Below, one piece after another: positions 14,480 to 21,518 of a DNA stretch of 23,543 nucleotides. The translations under genes were made by a program, and so were the position numbers. The notes below the pieces were generated by a model, which was given only the letters and a program-made list of their open reading frames with translations, was not told the origin of the DNA and made no database searches. This DNA comes from a virus. Where the stretch lies: IMG/VR virus record IMGVR_UViG_3300025568_000021, positions 1 to 23,543 of that record; one strand, written 5' to 3'. Within the stretch, counting starts at the first letter, position 1, and each line of letters opens with the position of its first letter.

Positions 14480-14506
14480 GACGCGCCATGGATTGTGAGG
14501 TGAGTG

Positions 14507-16180
14507 ATGCCCTTTGGAAATCAGGCGGGACCGACAAGGGTCTATTCCTACGGCGCCTCGCCGGTTGAAAACGAGCAAGGCATCCGCGATCAGTTGTTCG
14601 CGGCGCACCGTTATCGCAACACGCTCTGCGAACTGGAGCTGACGCGACGGCAGCGGGTCGAAGAAGCCCTAGCGCGGTTGGCCCCGGACTTCTCTTCCGC
14701 AAAGGCCGCGTGGGAGCAAGCGAACGCGGATCTGGAGGTTGCGCAGGCGGAAGTGAAGATGTGGAGAAAGCAGCAACGCAAGAAAACCGTTGCCCCCGAG
14801 AAGATGCGGAAAAGGATCGCCAGTCTCAGGGAGCTCCGAAAGGAGGCGGCAATCCGCATGAAAGACAAAAAACAGGCGGCATTCAATGCACTTTCGGTCC
14901 GATCTGCGATGGATCAGCTTGATGCAGCGGATCGGGATCGTCGCAAGGCGGCCCGGGCGGATTGCGGCGTCGGCTGGGGGACCTACTTGGAGGTCGAGAA
15001 GGCAGCCAGTGCCTTTCGCCGGGGGTCGCCTCCACGGTTTCAGCGATTTCGCGGGGACGGAAAACTGGCGGTACAGATACAGAAGGGGATAAAGGTCGAC
15101 GATCTGCTGGGAAAAGGCCATGGGCAGGTCGAGTTTGCGGACGCGCACGCGTGCAGCCGCGGAGGACCGATTTACCACGTGCGGATCCGGCTGGGGAGCG
15201 ACGCGGCCCGCAAGCCGATTTGGGGTGGGTTCGACGTTGTGCTGCATCGACCGCTGCCCAAGGATGCCCGGGTCAAATGGGTCTTTGCCGTCTGCCGCCG
15301 CGTGGCCTGCCACGCGCAATGGTCGGTGCAATTCGTCCTGGAGCGGGCGGAAGGTTGGGCCCGCCCCGACGGGGCCACTTCCGGCCGGGTGGCGGTGGAC
15401 TTGGGCTGGAGAAAGGTTGCTGGCGGATTGCGGGTGGCGTATTGGATCGGAGACGACGGACGGCAAGGCGAGCTGATCTTGCCGGACAAACAGGTGCGCC
15501 GACCCGTCAAGTCAGCGGACTTGCGCAGCATCCGCGACAACAATTTCAACGCGCTCAAATTGCTGCTGGGGCGGCGATTAACAAAGCTGGAGAAACCCGC
15601 CTGGCTCCAGGATGCGACGCGATTCTTGGTTCAGTGGCGGAGTCCGGCCCGGCTTGCGGCCTTGGTCATCCGCTGGCGCGATCAGCGCTTTCCGGGCGAC
15701 GAGGTGGCGTTCCACGAAGTTGAGACGTGGCGGAAGCAGGACAAGCATCTCTACGAATGGGAGATGAACAATCTGCGGAAATTCCGAGACTCTCGCACGG
15801 ATGCCTACCGCGTGTTTGCCCGCACATTACGCCGACAGTACGGCACGCTGGTCATGGAAAAGATCGACTGGCGTCAATTGGCCGTCGAGCCGGCCGTCGA
15901 GGAAGGGGATGACCTGGCACGCGTCAGGGCGCGACGTCTCTTGGCGTCGCCGAGCCATTTAGAGTCGTCGCTGCGCGGCGCGTTTTCCGACGGAACCGTG
16001 GAGGAACGTCCAGCGCGAGGCGTCACCTGGAATTGCCACGTCTGCGGGGAGGGATGTGATACGCCGGATCGAGCGGCCCTCGTCTACGAATGTCGCCATT
16101 GCGGCAGCAGTTGGGATCAGGATCGCAACGCGTGTTTGAACTTACTGGCGAGCGGCGAGGTGGCGACCGCTGAAGGATGA
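14507..16180 (+). CDS. cas12m: Cas12m-like (type V-M / V-U1) miniature CRISPR effector
   Basis: The ATG at 14507 is preferred over the GTG at 14504 because GAGG (14497-14500) is then six bases away. The product is 557 residues, the small size of Cas12m. The N-terminal half has helices and a long coiled region (AAWEQANADLEVAQAEVKMW to MRKRIASLRELRKEAAIRMK, about 66-119) and the RFQRFRGDGKLAVQIQ block (about 177-192) typical of this group. RuvC I is GRVAVDLGWRKV (D298). The bridge/RuvC II region has WRSPARLAALVIRW (about 377-390) and LVMEKIDW (E451). A zinc ribbon CHVC (510-513) and CRHC (529-532) leads into RuvC III WDQDRNACLNLL (Asp 537/539). Remembered Cas12m proteins share the PARLA/PQRFA and DQDR motifs but have altered RuvC residues. 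It should process its own crRNA and bind guided DNA next to a T-rich PAM. The array lies 88 bases downstream; no cas1, cas2 or cas4 is present. Confidence 0.88.
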   Translation: MPFGNQAGPTRVYSYGASPVENEQGIRDQLFAAHRYRNTLCELELTRRQRVEEALARLAPDFSSAKAAWEQANADLEVAQAEVKMWRKQQRKKTVAPEKMRKRIASLRELRKEAAIRMKDKKQAAFNALSVRSAMDQLDAADRDRRKAARADCGVGWGTYLEVEKAASAFRRGSPPRFQRFRGDGKLAVQIQKGIKVDDLLGKGHGQVEFADAHACSRGGPIYHVRIRLGSDAARKPIWGGFDVVLHRPLPKDARVKWVFAVCRRVACHAQWSVQFVLERAEGWARPDGATSGRVAVDLGWRKVAGGLRVAYWIGDDGRQGELILPDKQVRRPVKSADLRSIRDNNFNALKLLLGRRLTKLEKPAWLQDATRFLVQWRSPARLAALVIRWRDQRFPGDEVAFHEVETWRKQDKHLYEWEMNNLRKFRDSRTDAYRVFARTLRRQYGTLVMEKIDWRQLAVEPAVEEGDDLARVRARRLLASPSHLESSLRGAFSDGTVEERPARGVTWNCHVCGEGCDTPDRAALVYECRHCGSSWDQDRNACLNLLASGEVATAEG

Positions 16181-16268
16181 CGCGAAATAACGACTTACGG
16201 CGAGAATATTTAGGCTGCTCGCGTTTTGTGTGGTATGGCCATTGGTGGCAAGATGTTACTGCGACCGG
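16181..16268 (+). promoter_or_regulatory. CRISPR leader region
   Basis: This 88-base gap between the effector stop and repeat 1 is AT-richer than its surroundings (for example GAATATTTAGG near 16204). TTACTGCGAC at 16256-16265 matches nine of the last ten bases of the repeat, three bases before repeat 1, and may be a relic or a leader motif. Intact repeats on this side and a decayed repeat at the far end support the leader being here. No convincing -35/-10 pair was found, so the array may be read through from the effector promoter. Confidence 0.55.
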
Positions 16269-16940
16269 GTTGCAATGCCTGCGCAGAGGCTTTGTTTCTG
16301 CGACGAGACAGCCTGCGTTGATGCTAGGCTCCCCTTTGTCGTTGCAATGCCTGCGCAGAGGCTTTGTTTCTGCGACGGCAGATTGCGTCGGGGCTCGATC
16401 TGAGCGATGCGGGGTTGCAATGCCTGCGCAGAGGCTTTGTTTCTGCGACTCGCGGCCCTCATTGGTCACGTCTTGCGGTTGGGGTGTTGCAATGCCTGCG
16501 CAGAGGCTTTGTTTCTGCGACGCTGATGTTGGCGGCGAAGGATGCAAACGAACTGATTGTTGCAATGCCTGCGCAGAGGCTTTGTTTCTGCGACGGGTCC
16601 CTCTTTCTGGTCGGCGCTCCATTTTCCGGGGGTTGCAATGCCTGCGCAGAGGCTTTGTTTCTGCGACTGAAAATAGCCGCCGGGGTTGTCGATCGGGCAC
16701 CCTTGTTGCAATGCCTGCGCAGAGGCTTTGTTTCTGCGACCACGTGCCCGCGCGGTGGACCATCCGCGTTGCAATGCCGTTAGAGGCTTTGTTTCTGCGA
16801 CTAGGTGCTGCGTCGAGAAGGCGACGCCAGAGGCCCGTTGCAATGCCTGCGCAGAGGCTTTGTTTCTGCGACAAGTAGGGATCCAGGAAACGCAGACGAC
16901 GCCGTATTCGTTGCAATGCCTGCGCAGAGGCTTTGTTTCT
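16269..16940 (+). CRISPR. CRISPR array, ten repeats and nine spacers
   Basis: The 36-base repeat begins GTTGCAATGCCTGCGCAGAG and ends GCTTTGTTTCTGCGAC. Repeats start at 16269, 16341, 16414, 16486, 16559, 16632, 16705, 16768, 16837 and 16910. Repeats 1-7 and 9 are identical. Repeat 8 (16768-16801) is 34 bases with CTGCGCAGAG replaced by CGTTAGAG. Repeat 10 loses its last five bases (GCGAC becomes AGAAT). Spacers are 36, 37, 36, 37, 37, 37, 27, 35 and 37 bases. Each intact repeat has a 6-bp stem, CGCAGA with TCTGCG, at its 3' side, as expected for the crRNA 5' handle of type V effectors. Sequence and orientation match the adjacent effector. I did not find full-length spacer matches within the window, but this was by eye. 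Confidence 0.97.
16768..16801 (+). repeat. Degenerate CRISPR repeat 8
   Basis: Two bases shorter than the consensus and changed in the 5' arm of the stem, so only AGA with TCT can pair instead of the full 6-bp CGCAGA/TCTGCG. It is preceded by the unusually short spacer 7 (27 bases). The crRNA that would carry this handle is spacer 8 (16802-16836). Confidence 0.9.
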
Positions 16941-17147
16941 AGAATCCCAATTGTTTCCGCCCGAGTGTCCGGCGGCCAATCCCCCCGCGCCCCGGGGGCT
17001 GAATTTCCATCCTCGGAACTTTGCCGCCGCCCGGGCCGCTAGCAGCCTTCCCGCGGTGAGCCGGGCGGGAACGATTAAAGCGTCTCCTCTCAACGATTCG
17101 ACGCGGCTGCTTGCCAGCCCCCAGCCTCCAGCCCCCAGCCTCCGGCT
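16941..17147. other. Trailer and right boundary of the CRISPR module
   Basis: About 207 bases without a supported gene. It starts directly after the decayed last repeat and ends with the C-rich CCAGCCCCCAGCCTCCAGCC element (17114-17133), the inverse of 14261-14290. No promoter or T-run terminator was seen. Confidence 0.5.
17113..17141. repeat. C-rich CAGCCCC element, right of the CRISPR module
   Basis: Reads GCCAGCCCCCAGCCTCCAGC then CCCCAGCC. Its reverse complement matches the element at 14261-14290 at all but about three positions over 27 bases. The pair therefore brackets the promoter, effector and array as inverted repeats. Confidence 0.7.
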
Positions 17148-17345
17148 TTGGCCACCGTCGACCCGGACACGATCGCCGAAAACGCCGCCGCCCCCAAGCG
17201 GGCCAGCGCCGACGGCACGTCGGCCGAGCAGCACTCGATCCCCGACCAGATCGCGGCGGACAAGTACGCCAAGAGCCAGACCGCCGCCGCCGGCAAAAAG
17301 CGCGGCTTCCGCCTGACCCGCCTCAAACCGCCGGGAGCAGTTTGA
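17148..17345 (+). CDS. gpW-like head-tail joining protein
   Basis: A 65-residue product from TTG 17148. The sequence MATVDPDTIAENAAAPKRAS, then DGTSAEQHSIPDQIAADKYA and a basic RGFRLTRLKPPGAV end, matches the small gpW-like proteins encoded between terminase and portal in lambdoid phages, in which a DGxSV / SLPDQIAADRY block is usual. It would join the capsid connector to the tail. The start is uncertain because the upstream sequence is the repeat element and no ribosome binding site is visible. Its location before the portal gene supports the call. Confidence 0.6.
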   Translation: MATVDPDTIAENAAAPKRASADGTSAEQHSIPDQIAADKYAKSQTAAAGKKRGFRLTRLKPPGAV

Positions 17346-17448
17346 GACGGAAATGAAAAATGAACAAGGAAGAATGAAAAAGTGATGGCCGGCCGCCGCC
17401 GGCGGACCGCAGTTTTTCGTTCTTCATTTTCCCTTTTTCCTTTAAGTC
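17345..17448. repeat. Dispersed inverted A-rich/T-rich element with GC palindrome, copy 2
   Basis: GAAATGAAAAATGAACAAGG and GAATGAAAAAG (17350-17382) face CAGTTTTTCGTTCTTC and CATTTTCCCTTTTTCC (17410-17440), with GGCCGCCGCCGGCGGACC (17391-17408) in the loop. It is the same family as 2209-2268. The pyrimidine arm runs to the portal ATG with no Shine-Dalgarno site. Confidence 0.7.
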
Positions 17449-18987
17449 ATGTCCGCCAGCCTGCATCCCGACCCGGCCGCGATCGCCCGCACGATGGCCC
17501 GCGCCGACGCCGCCCGCGACGAGCGGAGCGGCCGCAAGTCGCGGGGCCGGCGGACGCTGCGGGCCGCCTACGATGCGGCCCAGACCACCGACGACAATTC
17601 ACGGCACTGGCAGTGGGCCGACAGCCTCTCGGCCGACGCGGCGGCCCGCCCGGCCGTCCGCAAAGCGCTCCGCGAGCGGGCCCGCTACGAGGCGGCCAAC
17701 AACAGCTACGCCGCGGGGATCATCGCCACGATCGCCAACGACACGATCGGCAGCGGGCCGCGGCTGCAATTGTCCACCGGCGACGAGACGCTCGATGAGT
17801 TCCTCGAGCAGCGCTGGGCCGAATGGACCCGCGCCGTAAGGCTCGATCAGAAACTCCGCACCGCCCGGGCCGCCAAGGTCGTCGACGGCGAGGTGTTTTT
17901 GCACGCGGTCACCAACGGCCGGCTGACCACCCCCGCCAAGCTCGACGTCGTGCTCTCCGAGTGCGATCACTTCACGCTGCCCTGGGACGCCGCCTTCGAC
18001 CGCGACACGACCGACGGCATCCTGCTGGACGACGACGGCAACCCGCTCCGCTATACGCGGCTCCGCCAGCACCCCGGCCAGACGCTCTACGGCGCCGACC
18101 CGTTCGCCTACGACGAGCTGCCGGCCGAGAACATCGTGCACCTCTATACGGCCAGCCGGCCGGAGCAGCATCGCGGCGTTTCGGAGCTGGCCCCGACGCT
18201 GAGCCTGTTCGCCGAGCTCCGCCGGTACCGGGCCGCCGTGGTGGCCGCCGCCGAAACGGGCGCCGAACTGGCCGGCGTGATGAAGACCGCCGGGCCGGCC
18301 GTCAACGCGGACGACGAAGAGACACCCGAGGCCATGGAGGCGATCCCGATCGAGAAGCGGTCGCTGCTGACGCTGCCCGAGGGCTGGGACATCAGCCAGC
18401 TCAAGGCCGAGCAGCCAACGACGACGTTCGACGGATTCGTCAGGGCGCTGCTCAACGAGATCGGCCGCTGCCTGAACATGCCGCTAAACATCACGACGGC
18501 CAACAGCGGGGGTTACAACTACGCCTCCGGGAAGCTGGACAGCATGATCTGGCGCAGGACGATCGACATCGAACGGCGGCTGATCGAATCGGTGGCCCTG
18601 GACAAGATCTTCGCCTGGTGGCTGGCCGAGACGGCCCTGGTCGGCCTCGAGCAGGTCGACAGCGAGCTGGCCGCGGCCGCCCGCCGGGGCGTCACCCCGC
18701 CGCACAGTTGGTTCTGGGACGGTTTCCAGCACGCCGACCCGCAAAAAGAAGGCCTCGGGCAGCAACTGCGCCTGCAAAACAACACCACGACCCTGGCCGC
18801 CGAGTTCGCCCGCGAGGGCGTCGACTGGCAGGTCGCCCTGCGGCAGCGGGCCCGCGAGCTGAAGCTGATGGCCGAGCTGGGCATCACCCCCGCCGCCCCC
18901 GCCCCCGCGCCCGCCGCCTCCCCGGACCCGGCCGCCGCTCCGGCCGCCGAGGCCGAACATCCCCAGGACGATCCCACCCTTGAGTAA
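17449..18987 (+). CDS. Phage portal protein, lambda family
   Basis: A 512-residue protein. Diagnostic blocks are RALRERARYEAANNSYAAGI-type text (KALRERARYEAANNSYAAGI, about 75-94), IANDTIGSGPRLQL, VVDGEVFLHAVTNG, NIVHLYTASRPEQHRGVSEL (about 228-247), a long helix around RRYRAAVVAAAETGAEL, and FVRALLNEIGRCLNMPLNIT followed by YNYASGKLDSMIWRRTIDIE. These are the usual landmarks of lambda gpB-type portals, which form the dodecameric DNA gate of the head. The C-terminus is Ala/Pro-rich and likely disordered. The last codons overlap the start of the capsid fusion gene (TTG at 18980). Confidence 0.93.
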   Translation: MSASLHPDPAAIARTMARADAARDERSGRKSRGRRTLRAAYDAAQTTDDNSRHWQWADSLSADAAARPAVRKALRERARYEAANNSYAAGIIATIANDTIGSGPRLQLSTGDETLDEFLEQRWAEWTRAVRLDQKLRTARAAKVVDGEVFLHAVTNGRLTTPAKLDVVLSECDHFTLPWDAAFDRDTTDGILLDDDGNPLRYTRLRQHPGQTLYGADPFAYDELPAENIVHLYTASRPEQHRGVSELAPTLSLFAELRRYRAAVVAAAETGAELAGVMKTAGPAVNADDEETPEAMEAIPIEKRSLLTLPEGWDISQLKAEQPTTTFDGFVRALLNEIGRCLNMPLNITTANSGGYNYASGKLDSMIWRRTIDIERRLIESVALDKIFAWWLAETALVGLEQVDSELAAAARRGVTPPHSWFWDGFQHADPQKEGLGQQLRLQNNTTTLAAEFAREGVDWQVALRQRARELKLMAELGITPAAPAPAPAASPDPAAAPAAEAEHPQDDPTLE

Positions 18988-21103
18988 ACGCCGCCACCGC
19001 CGCGCCCGCCGGGGCCTCGTCGAGCTGACAGCCGCCAGGGCCCGCAACCACGCGATCGCCTTCGCCGCCCCGGTCGAGTTGACCGCCGCCGCGGGAGACG
19101 GCCGCCGCCCGACGTTCGAGATCAAGGCCTACACCGGGGCCCTGATGAACGTCGACTATTCGCTCTTTCCGGTGATCGTCGAGCTGTCCGGCCTGCGGGC
19201 CCCCAATCGCCTGCCGGTGCTGTTCGACCACGATCCGACCCGCATCGTCGGCCAGTCCAGCAAGGTCGGCGTCGACGAGCAGGGCGTCAACGTCTCCGGG
19301 GCGGTTACCGGGGACGACGGCGACGCGGCCAACGTGGTCGCCCACGCCAAAAACGGCTTCCGCTGGCAGGCCAGCATCGGGGCCTCGATCGAGCGGCGGG
19401 AATTTCTCGACGCCGGCAAGACCAGCAACGTCAACGGCCGCCGGATCACCGGCCCGGCCATCATCGCCCGCGCGGCCACCATCCGCGAGGTTTCCTTTGT
19501 CGCCCTGGGCGCCGACGGCAAAACGTCCGCCGCCGTCGCCGCTTCCTACGCACCGGAGCAAGACATCATGAAATTCGCCGACTGGCTGCGGGCCAAGGGA
19601 TTCGACCCGGCCGACCTCAGCAAAGACCAAACCACCAGCCTGCGAGCCATGTTCGACGCCGAGCAGTCCGCTGGGCCCGCGACGCCGCCGGCCACTCCCC
19701 CGGCCAATCCTCCCGCGAACCCGCCCGCCAATCCGCAGCACGCGAATCTCGACGACATCATCGCCCGCACTCGCCGCGAGCAGGAACGGCGGGATCGGAT
19801 CACGCAGTTGACCGACTCCGAATTGCTGGCGCGTCCGGAGGCCCTGGAGCAGATCGAGGCGCTCTCCCGGCTGGCGATCAGCGGCAGCATGACGCCCGAG
19901 GCCTTCGAACTGGAACTACTGCGGGCCGGCCGCTCGCTGGCCAGCCACGTCCGCAGCGTGCCCCGCGGCCAACGCTGCGGCGACGAGGTGGTCGAAGCGG
20001 CCCTCTGCCGCGCGGCCCAGATGCCGACCGACGTGCTGGAGGCCAACTACAGCGAGCAGACCCTCGAGGCCAGCGAACGGCGTTGGCGGAGCGGCCTGGG
20101 CCTGCAGGAGGTGATCCTGCTGGCCGCCCGCGAACGGGGCAGCGGCGAGCTGAGCGTCAACAGCAACCTCCGCGAGGTGCTGCGGGCCGCCTTCGTGCCC
20201 GAGCTGCGGGCCGCCAGCGGCTTTTCCACCCTCTCGCTGCCGGGGATCCTCTCCAACGTGGCCAACAAGTTCCTCAAAATTGGCTTCAACCACGTCGAAA
20301 ACACCTGGCAGCGGATCTCCGCCCGCACCCCGGCCCGAAATTTCCAGCAGATGACCAGCTACGCACTTACGGGGGGGTTTACGTATGAGAAAGTTGGACC
20401 GACCGGCGAGTTGCCGCACGCCACCGTGGGCGAGGAGACCTACACGAACCAGGTCGACACCTACGGCAAGCTGTTCGCGATCACCCGCAGAGACATTATC
20501 AACGACGATCTGGGCGCCCTCTCGCAGGTCCCCAAGAAGCTCGGCCGCGGGGCGGCCCTGAAGATCAACGACATCTTCTGGAAGGCGTTTCTCGACAACT
20601 CGACCTTTTTCACCGCCGGCCAGGGCAATTACGACGACGGGGCCGATACGGCCTTCGGCGCCGACGGCATGACCAACGCCGACGTGCTGTTCCGGGCCCT
20701 GACCGATCCGGACGGCGACCCGCTGGGCACGCTCCCGGCGATCCTGCTGGTGCCCCCGGGCCATCGCATCGCCGCGCTGCGACTGATGCGCAGCCAGCAG
20801 GTGGCCGAGGACAGCGACGCCGGTTCGACCAACCCCTGGGCCGGCGCCTTCCGCGTCGAGAGCTCGCAGTACATGGCCAACGCCAATTACACGGGCTACT
20901 CCGCCCTCGCCTGGTACCTGCTGGCCGATCCCGCGGACGTGCCGGTGATCGAGATCGCGTTCCTCAACGGTCGCGAGATGCCGATCATCGAGACGGCCGA
21001 CGCCGACTTCCAGACCTTGGGCGTATCGATGAGAGGTTACCACGACTTCGGTGTGGCGAAGCAGGAGTACCGCGGCGGCGTGAAGATGAAAGGCGAAGCG
21101 TAG
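18980..21103 (+). CDS. Prohead protease fused to major capsid protein (gpT-like)
   Basis: A 707-residue protein from TTG 18980, overlapping the portal stop. Residues about 43-190 are a U35-type prohead protease, with His in VLFDHDPTRIVG (H84) and Ser in the WQASIGASIERRE strand (S132 or S136). An internal MKFADWLRAKGFDPADL (about 195) begins the scaffold/delta region, followed by a Pro linker (TPPATPPANPPANPPANPQ). The capsid part (about 390-707) has LRAAFVPELRAASGFSTLSL, VENTWQRISARTPARNFQQM and YGKLFAITRRDIINDDLGAL, as in Mu gpT-like and HK97-fold capsids. Cleavage after the protease and linker should release the coat protein. An internal start near ATG 19568 (before KFADW) could give capsid alone. 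Confidence 0.9.
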   Translation: MSKRRHRRARRGLVELTAARARNHAIAFAAPVELTAAAGDGRRPTFEIKAYTGALMNVDYSLFPVIVELSGLRAPNRLPVLFDHDPTRIVGQSSKVGVDEQGVNVSGAVTGDDGDAANVVAHAKNGFRWQASIGASIERREFLDAGKTSNVNGRRITGPAIIARAATIREVSFVALGADGKTSAAVAASYAPEQDIMKFADWLRAKGFDPADLSKDQTTSLRAMFDAEQSAGPATPPATPPANPPANPPANPQHANLDDIIARTRREQERRDRITQLTDSELLARPEALEQIEALSRLAISGSMTPEAFELELLRAGRSLASHVRSVPRGQRCGDEVVEAALCRAAQMPTDVLEANYSEQTLEASERRWRSGLGLQEVILLAARERGSGELSVNSNLREVLRAAFVPELRAASGFSTLSLPGILSNVANKFLKIGFNHVENTWQRISARTPARNFQQMTSYALTGGFTYEKVGPTGELPHATVGEETYTNQVDTYGKLFAITRRDIINDDLGALSQVPKKLGRGAALKINDIFWKAFLDNSTFFTAGQGNYDDGADTAFGADGMTNADVLFRALTDPDGDPLGTLPAILLVPPGHRIAALRLMRSQQVAEDSDAGSTNPWAGAFRVESSQYMANANYTGYSALAWYLLADPADVPVIEIAFLNGREMPIIETADADFQTLGVSMRGYHDFGVAKQEYRGGVKMKGEA

Positions 21104-21168
21104 ACGGAAACGAAGAAGGAAGAATGAAGAACGCAAAACTCCGCGCAAGCGGAGACGGAACTTAAACG

Positions 21169-21504
21169 ATGGCGACAAACACCGTTCCGAAAGCCTATGC
21201 CTGGCGGGCGATTCCGCATCAGGGGCGGATCGTGCGTCCGCAGGAGGAGCTGATCGGCGTGCATCCGCAGCGGCTGGCGGCCATGCTGCGGACCGGCGTG
21301 GCCGGACGCACGCCGCGGCCGCCGGCGGCAACCGCCGCCGGATCCGGCACCGACGTCGACGGCGAGGGTCGACCAACGCCGCCCCCGGCGATGCCGGTCG
21401 ACCCAGCCACCTGCGGCGAGGCCGCCGATCGGGACACCACTCCCTCCAAGCGACCGGCGAAGCGCGGCCGCAAGGCTTCCCAGCCCCCAGCCCCCAGCCC
21501 CTAG
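21169..21504 (+). CDS. Small hypothetical head protein with disordered tail
   Basis: A 111-residue product after a purine-rich gap (21104-21165) that resembles the A-rich arm of the dispersed elements. The first 45 residues (MATNTVPKAYAWRAIPHQG, then RPQEELIGVHPQRLAAMLRTG) are conserved-looking. The rest is Gly/Pro/Thr-rich and then basic (SKRPAKRGRKASQPPAPSP), with the last codons lying in the CAGCCCC element. Small proteins of this type often precede DUF2190 genes in head modules. Function unknown. Confidence 0.6.
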   Translation: MATNTVPKAYAWRAIPHQGRIVRPQEELIGVHPQRLAAMLRTGVAGRTPRPPAATAAGSGTDVDGEGRPTPPPAMPVDPATCGEAADRDTTPSKRPAKRGRKASQPPAPSP

Positions 21505-21511
21505 CCCCCTA
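21478..21511. repeat. C-rich CAGCCCC element
   Basis: CCCAGCCCCCAGCCCCCAGC then CCCTAGCCCC. It overlaps the 3' end of the preceding gene and supplies its TAG stop. Related to 6422-6441 and 17113-17141, and inverted relative to 14261-14290. Confidence 0.7.
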
Positions 21512-21518
21512 AAAAAAC

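Noticed and set aside
14253-14506. tracrRNA-like anti-repeat near the effector
   Set aside because: Only a seven-base match to the repeat complement (GCCTCTG at 14430-14436) was found, too short for an anti-repeat; Cas12m does not need a tracrRNA.
14488-14568. 26-codon ORF overlapping the Cas12m start
   Set aside because: No clear ribosome binding site and no recognisable peptide; mentioned only as a possible coupling ORF.
14507-16180. Effector read as an IS605/IS200-type TnpB with transposon ends
   Set aside because: An array of matching orientation lies 88 bases downstream, no TnpA or IS end hairpins are seen, and the N-terminal half has the Cas12m-type layout and length rather than that of a TnpB of about 400 residues.
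16177-16878. Open reading frames on both strands across the CRISPR array, with repeated NACAEALFLR or NKASAQALQ peptides
   Set aside because: The open frames arise because the 36-base repeat has no stops in these frames; the repeated peptides are translated repeats, not proteins.
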